Source of the DNA: Orbilia blumenaviensis
Lineage: Eukaryota > Ascomycota > Orbiliomycetes > Orbiliales > Orbiliaceae
Direction: 5' to 3'
DNA: 64,000 nt
Assembly: GCA_036872755.1 (NCBI GenBank)
Contig: JAVHNS010000001.1
Span: 620,001 to 684,000 of the forward strand
This document shows positions 59,894 through 64,000 of the stretch, in pieces. The notes beneath the pieces are model-generated. The model worked only from the letters and a program-made list of their open reading frames with translations. It was not told the DNA's origin and did no database searches. Each line of letters begins with the position of its first letter. Position 1 is the stretch's first letter. The translations under genes and the position numbers were made by a program.

Positions 59894-61828
59894 TTAATCC
59901 CATGCCATCTCTGCCCTCCTCATCAATTTTAGTTGTTCCTCTCGCTCTTTTACAAGCAATACATCTACAACCCTAATTACGCTCACCAAACTTCCCCTTC
60001 TTCCTTGGCCGCCGATAGCAGTCGTACTAACCCGTCTCAAAACATCTTGCGCTAGCTCTGCTGTCTCTCTGCGCTGCAGTGGTGTGATTCCAAACGCTAC
60101 AGTCATGCGCCGCTTCTCCGCAGCCTTGGGGTCAAGTGCAAACGTAGTAGCTGGTCCTGAAAGTGGTGAGTGTCGTCCTTCTGACCCAGAGCGAAGTGTA
60201 GTAGTCCGTGGAAGAAACCGTAAAGGTGCAATAATTGGTAGCGGAGATGAACTATCTAAGGGCGAAGGCGTTGGGGGGGTGAGTTCCTCTGATGGGGTGG
60301 GAGATGGAAGGAGAGCTTTGATAGGTGAACTGGATGGCTGTGCGCCTTCCGCAGGTGGAATTCTTACTACAGTTATTGGCGTTGAAATTTGTGTCTCAAC
60401 GGAAGACTGCTTCGGTGGTGAAGTGACAGCCAATAGTTCTTCAACAGTTGGCCATTTGTAACTAGGCGAAATTATTTCTATATGCCCTATTTCGGGAGAC
60501 GGGGAGTTTTCATTCCGTCTTTCAGCGATGATAGGGCCGGCTCGGGAAGGGGTGGCAACGGCTTCGGGGAGCTGTTCAGTCGGTACTGGGATTGGAATCT
60601 CAGGGTTTTCGATTTCCTCACGCATTGGGGAGGCCTGGAACACTTCATCCGCCGCCGTTTTTGTCACTAGAAGCGGTACTTGATCCACCTCAACGTCATC
60701 GGACGGGATGGTCTTAGGTGTCCCGCCTAATTCAGGCGGTGTCCCAATTCTTTGTACCCATTCCTCAATCGTATGCATTGGTTGTGGATGTGTCCGTTTT
60801 TCTGTCCTTTCCCCGCCAATCTGAATCTCAGTGCTCATCTCAGTTAGGGCGGCCTCGTCTGAGGTTTGTTGTGAAGCTACGATTGACGGCACTGACGTTC
60901 CCCGTCCCTGTGGCGAATCCTGCGGGCTTACAGTTACCTGATTCTGGCTACCACGCCTCTGTCGAAATTGATCATCCAGAGGACTCTTCTGAGAAGTAGA
61001 GTGCATCGGGTGCACCCGCGATGCACTATAGTCGTCCGTGGAGGCTTCATGTCGTGACTCATGTAGGATAGGGAGCCTCGATGAACTTGCAATACTCATA
61101 GTTCGGTTCATTGGCCGGGGTCGGGGCGGGTAAGGGTAGTCATTATCGTGAGCACGGTTAGTATAGTTATATATATAAGGGTTATCATCGTCCCAGGCCT
61201 GTAAGAGCTGTGGGGGCGATTTACGTAGAGCGACCGGTGCTTTGACGGGATCACTAAATGGACGACTCTCTATTCGGTCCCCCATCGATGACATCGAGCT
61301 CCTGCGTTCTCGTCCTGAGGATCCGCGGGACATTGGCAACATATATCTGTCTGGAGTTCTGGGATGGCGGGGGTAATCAGCGGAATTACTGTCGAAATCG
61401 GGAGGGACTGTTTGGTCCACATGTGCGCCCCTAGGGATTTCTTCTTCGTCACCGGAATCCTCGTTTAATCGTGGTGCTTGCTTGGACTTGCTTTTGAAAG
61501 ATGCCTTAAGCCTTCGAAGTCTTCCACCTGACTTCTTTGGTTTCGGAGCCTGGTCTAAGAAGCCTTGGTTTCCTGGTACATTGACAAGTTGGACTTCATG
61601 TCGTGCTTTCCCAGCTGTCGAGGAACTAGTTGGAAGCAGTGCATAGTCCTCTTCATCAAGTTCGTCCGTTTGGAGCTCTTGCAGCATCGCCTCGTCCGCT
61701 AGATTAAAACGTGGAAGGCGGTAATGAGGTATTCCAGCCCAGTGCGCCACTTTTGAGGCTGTTGACTTTGGAGGTGGGGGGTGGGGCTTTGGGGCCTCGA
61801 TACGGATTGACCAGGACTGTCGAATCAT
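59894..61828 (-). CDS. Uncharacterised disordered protein (644 aa)
   Basis: One long open frame from the ATG at 61828. Not recognised. It is rich in Ser, Pro, Arg and Glu, with Pro runs (PKPHPPPPKS), basic patches (KKSGGRLRRLKASFKSKSK, about 95-115), many SP/TP sites, and a charged, more regular C-terminus (about 560-644: EKRRMTVAFGITPLQRRE; LVKEREEQLKLMRRAEMAWD) that is probably helical. The first four codons overlap the stop of the Lys-rich ORF upstream (ATGA), and a CGACAG acceptor lies right after codon 4. The true protein may therefore be the C-terminal part of a longer one. Length and composition make coding very likely; function unknown. Confidence 0.75.
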   Translation of the reverse strand: MIRQSWSIRIEAPKPHPPPPKSTASKVAHWAGIPHYRLPRFNLADEAMLQELQTDELDEEDYALLPTSSSTAGKARHEVQLVNVPGNQGFLDQAPKPKKSGGRLRRLKASFKSKSKQAPRLNEDSGDEEEIPRGAHVDQTVPPDFDSNSADYPRHPRTPDRYMLPMSRGSSGRERRSSMSSMGDRIESRPFSDPVKAPVALRKSPPQLLQAWDDDNPYIYNYTNRAHDNDYPYPPRPRPMNRTMSIASSSRLPILHESRHEASTDDYSASRVHPMHSTSQKSPLDDQFRQRRGSQNQVTVSPQDSPQGRGTSVPSIVASQQTSDEAALTEMSTEIQIGGERTEKRTHPQPMHTIEEWVQRIGTPPELGGTPKTIPSDDVEVDQVPLLVTKTAADEVFQASPMREEIENPEIPIPVPTEQLPEAVATPSRAGPIIAERRNENSPSPEIGHIEIISPSYKWPTVEELLAVTSPPKQSSVETQISTPITVVRIPPAEGAQPSSSPIKALLPSPTPSEELTPPTPSPLDSSSPLPIIAPLRFLPRTTTLRSGSEGRHSPLSGPATTFALDPKAAEKRRMTVAFGITPLQRRETAELAQDVLRRVSTTAIGGQGRRGSLVSVIRVVDVLLVKEREEQLKLMRRAEMAWD

Positions 61829-62829
61829 ATTTTCGACTTTAGAGCTTTGGCAATTGATACGGATGTCACAGACAAGTTAAAAACTAAGGGTAGGAGCCTG
61901 TTATCGTCTTTCTTTTTCTTCTTAGCCAATTCTTTCTTCTGCGGCTTAGGAGGCTTGTCTTTAGATTTTTCTTGCAGCCTGCCTTGAGGCGCCTTCCCTC
62001 TAGGAGACCTTGAGTCCTTTCTTAAGTCTTTGGATGCTTTCTTGGAGTCGTTCGAATTGGAAGTCCCTTTAAGGTTCTTTTTAGAATCCTTGGAGTTTTT
62101 CTCGAGGTCTTTCTTTGAATCCTTTTTATTGTTCCTCTTCAAGTCTTTGTCGAGGCCCTCTTTAGAGTTCTTTAGATCTTTTTTCGATCCCTTGGTCTTG
62201 ATATCTTTTTGCGATGAGCCTTTCGGATTCTTTTTAGAGAGCTGCGAATCTTTCAATTTCTCCTTTGGACTCTTTCTCGAGTCCTTTAGGTTCTTCTTGG
62301 AGTCCTTCTTGAAGCCCTTCGGGTCCTTCTTCGATTTCCCTTGGTCCTTCTGAATACCCTTCGTCAACCCCCCTTCAGGCAGCCTCGAGCCTCCCGGGCC
62401 CTTCTTCGACGCTTTCGGGTTCCGTTTTCGGTCCTTCTTCGAAGTGCTCGGATCCTCCTTGGGCCTCTCCTCCGAATCCCCCTTCAGAATCCCTAGACTC
62501 TTCTTCCAGAACGGGTTCCGGACTTTCTCCTGTGTTCTCGGGAGCTCTGGCTCCTTGAGACTTTTCGACGACTTCTTTATGCCCCTCTTCGGATTCGTCC
62601 CCAAATCCTTCGCTGGGCCCTTCTTTCCCTTGCCCAGGCTCTTTTCCAACTTCGTTTGAGATATCAGAGGATCTTCTAGAGACTTCTTCAAGAACTTTAG
62701 GCTCAGGCTTTGTCGTAGACTCTTCTTCTGACTCTTCGTTAGAAGTTCCACTTCCACTTTCTTTGGCTCTAGACTCGGTTTCTGACTCGATTTCTTCCAG
62801 CTCAACGTCTTTTTCATCCACTTTTGCAT
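61825..62829 (-). CDS. Lys/Ser-rich repeat ORF, probably an exon
   Basis: Open from 62904; the first ATG is at 62829 (334 residues). Nearly every third residue is Lys, in short imperfect repeats such as KKDSKKNLKDSRKS and KKDLKNSKEG. It overlaps the Glu-rich end of the gene at 62375-63923 in another frame over about 450 bases and continues about 550 bases past that gene's stop, where the other frame has many stops. It ends in a TGA that overlaps the next ATG. A-G-rich DNA gives open frames easily, so caution is needed. The part from 61900 to 62375 nevertheless looks coding. Best seen as part of one larger gene whose joins are not resolved. Confidence 0.45.
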   Translation of the reverse strand: MQKWMKKTLSWKKSSQKPSLEPKKVEVELLTKSQKKSLRQSLSLKFLKKSLEDPLISQTKLEKSLGKGKKGPAKDLGTNPKRGIKKSSKSLKEPELPRTQEKVRNPFWKKSLGILKGDSEERPKEDPSTSKKDRKRNPKASKKGPGGSRLPEGGLTKGIQKDQGKSKKDPKGFKKDSKKNLKDSRKSPKEKLKDSQLSKKNPKGSSQKDIKTKGSKKDLKNSKEGLDKDLKRNNKKDSKKDLEKNSKDSKKNLKGTSNSNDSKKASKDLRKDSRSPRGKAPQGRLQEKSKDKPPKPQKKELAKKKKKDDNRLLPLVFNLSVTSVSIAKALKSKI

Positions 62830-63923
62830 CACCTTCGTTGTCCTCCCTTTCAGTTGCCGCTTCTTGCGGATCAAACTGTCGTTGCTGGGCTCCTCTTCTA
62901 ACAACCTTTAAATCAAGCTCCAAACCTTCGGTAATAGCTTTTGCTGGAAGAGCAAATATAGTGTCAATATTCACAATCGAAGACGCAAGGCTATCGCCAC
63001 TAGTCGACCGCGAGATCTCGCCTGAGGCGCCAGACTCCGTCGGCCGAATGATAACACTGTCACCGACTGAAAGGTCACCACTCCAACGGACCCTGATACC
63101 TTCGGCACTAACCCTGCGGTGGCCCTTGGAGCGATGGAGAGGGCGATCGAAGCTAGTGCAGCTTCGAGTATGGCGGTTGAGACGAGTCTTTACACCCGAG
63201 TTAGTACGGAGCTGTATCTACCTCCGAAAAACTGAACCATAGGAATTGACTCACATGCAACCAAAGCTCTGCTGCCTTTCTGATACTCTCAGCGGCCTTT
63301 TCGTCGATGTCCTCGCTGTCAGCCAAGCCCTCAACGCCAACTGCAGTCTTCCTTGTTAGGTTCCTGATATGTAACTCGTAACTAGCAATCTTCGCCTCTC
63401 TTGTTCTCTCAACCTTTGCAATGTCCCTTTGTATTTTCCCAATCCGTCGCTCAACTTGGTTAATATTTTTTTCAATCTTGTCAAGCTTCTTATCTAGCTT
63501 CTTCGCAAGCTTCTGCGCTTTGAGAACGGCGCTTGGCTCTGTTCCTAGCTCCTCAAACAACGGAACTAAGACGTCAACCGCCTCGTCCTTCGCATGAAGA
63601 AGCTTTTGTCGTAAAGCTTGGGACCGGCGGATCGCTTTATGTTCTTTATGGGTCAATTTTGAAATCCGCTTTATCGCCCACCACTTCACCCTTCGGATCT
63701 GTATATCCGCTGTATCTCGTCTAACGCCTTGCATACGTTGCACTGGTGGAACTCTTGCTTTTTGCGGACGCTCTGACCGCGGTATTTTCTCCTTTTTAAA
63801 GGTCCCAGAGGGGAGCTTGCGGAGTCTGTATTTGGTTGTATGGTCTTGTATGGACTTGGAAAAGGTGCTAGCAGGACGGGGGGCGCGGGCACTAGGTGTA
63901 AACTGGTAGGGTAGATGGCTCAT
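62375..63923 (-). CDS. Uncharacterised coiled-coil protein with Glu-rich tail
   Basis: Exon 1 (63923..63255, 223 codons, ATG at 63923) is basic at first and then a long coiled coil (KLAKKLDKKLDKIEKNINQV, ERRIGKIQRDIAKVERTREA). A GTGAGT donor at 63254 ends it. The acceptor is ambiguous. CAG at 63214-63212 gives a 43-nt intron in phase. A perfect TACTAAC lies just beyond it, and the AAG at 63190-63188 would give 67 nt, also in phase. Exon 2 then reads through DRPLHRSKGHRRVSAEG, RWSGDLSVGDSVIIRP and VNIDTIFALPAKAITEG into an acidic stretch (Glu/Ser/Gly-rich) and stops at 62375. With the first acceptor the product is about 502 residues. No family recognised. The acidic end overlaps the Lys-rich frame, so the 3' part of this model is uncertain. 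Confidence 0.6.
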
Positions 63924-64000
63924 CTATCAATATTGCAATATCGGTACTAAAGGTTTAGTTAGGAGGCCATGAAGTCCTCGTAACAAAGTAGTGAACTGTG

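Noticed and set aside
59940..61000. + strand ORFs opposite the 644-residue gene
   Set aside because: Shadows of the long - strand frame, with no start context or motif of their own.

Overview
This is a window of nuclear DNA from a filamentous ascomycete (Pezizomycotina). The genes are split by short introns (43-171 nt in the models below) with GTATGT or GTAAGT donors, CTAAC-like branch points and YAG acceptors. The recognisable proteins are fungal: INO80 subunit Ies1, a PX-PH-RhoGAP Bem3-type protein, a CFEM protein and an OTT_1508-type deaminase. Long gene-poor gaps, many A/T homopolymers and several orphan families would fit an Orbiliomycete (nematode-trapping fungi), but that placement is an inference.

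Layout. 1-972 (-): 5' part of an F-box gene, cut by the window edge. 1849-3777 (+): two-exon protein with a C-terminal deaminase-like zinc site. 4921-6697 (+): eIF2 gamma. 7897-10679 (-): Ies1, convergent with eIF2 gamma. 12139-13930 (+): DASH-type cryptochrome, divergent from Ies1, with a GC-AG first intron. 14447-15328 (+): Bud23 rRNA methyltransferase. 18419-20203 (+): intronless secreted GH78 alpha-L-rhamnosidase-like enzyme between two gene-free stretches. 21431-24559 (+): large AT-hook protein. About 24.6-41.5 kb is poor in genes. It holds two C2H2 zinc-finger/coiled-coil genes with the same finger spacing (30813-31676 and 37009-38223, both -), one small coiled-coil ORF (25728-25937, -), homopolymer runs and small repeats. 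41533-43791 (-): Ded1 RNA helicase. 46122-47761 (-): CFEM protein with a 13-residue repeat tail. 50457-55128 (-): Bem3-like RhoGAP with a tiny last exon ending in an NPF motif. 59894-63923 (-): low-complexity proteins of unknown function, in which an acidic frame and a basic frame overlap and the basic frame meets the next ORF at an ATGA. This stretch may be one gene.

The genes do not form a pathway. Housekeeping genes (translation: eIF2 gamma, Ded1, Bud23; chromatin: Ies1, AT-hook protein; polarity: RhoGAP) are mixed with accessory ones (rhamnosidase, CFEM, zinc fingers, F-box, deaminase-like). No tRNA, rRNA, CRISPR array or intact transposon was recognised by eye. All gene models were made by reading splice signals and reading frames by hand, without alignment.
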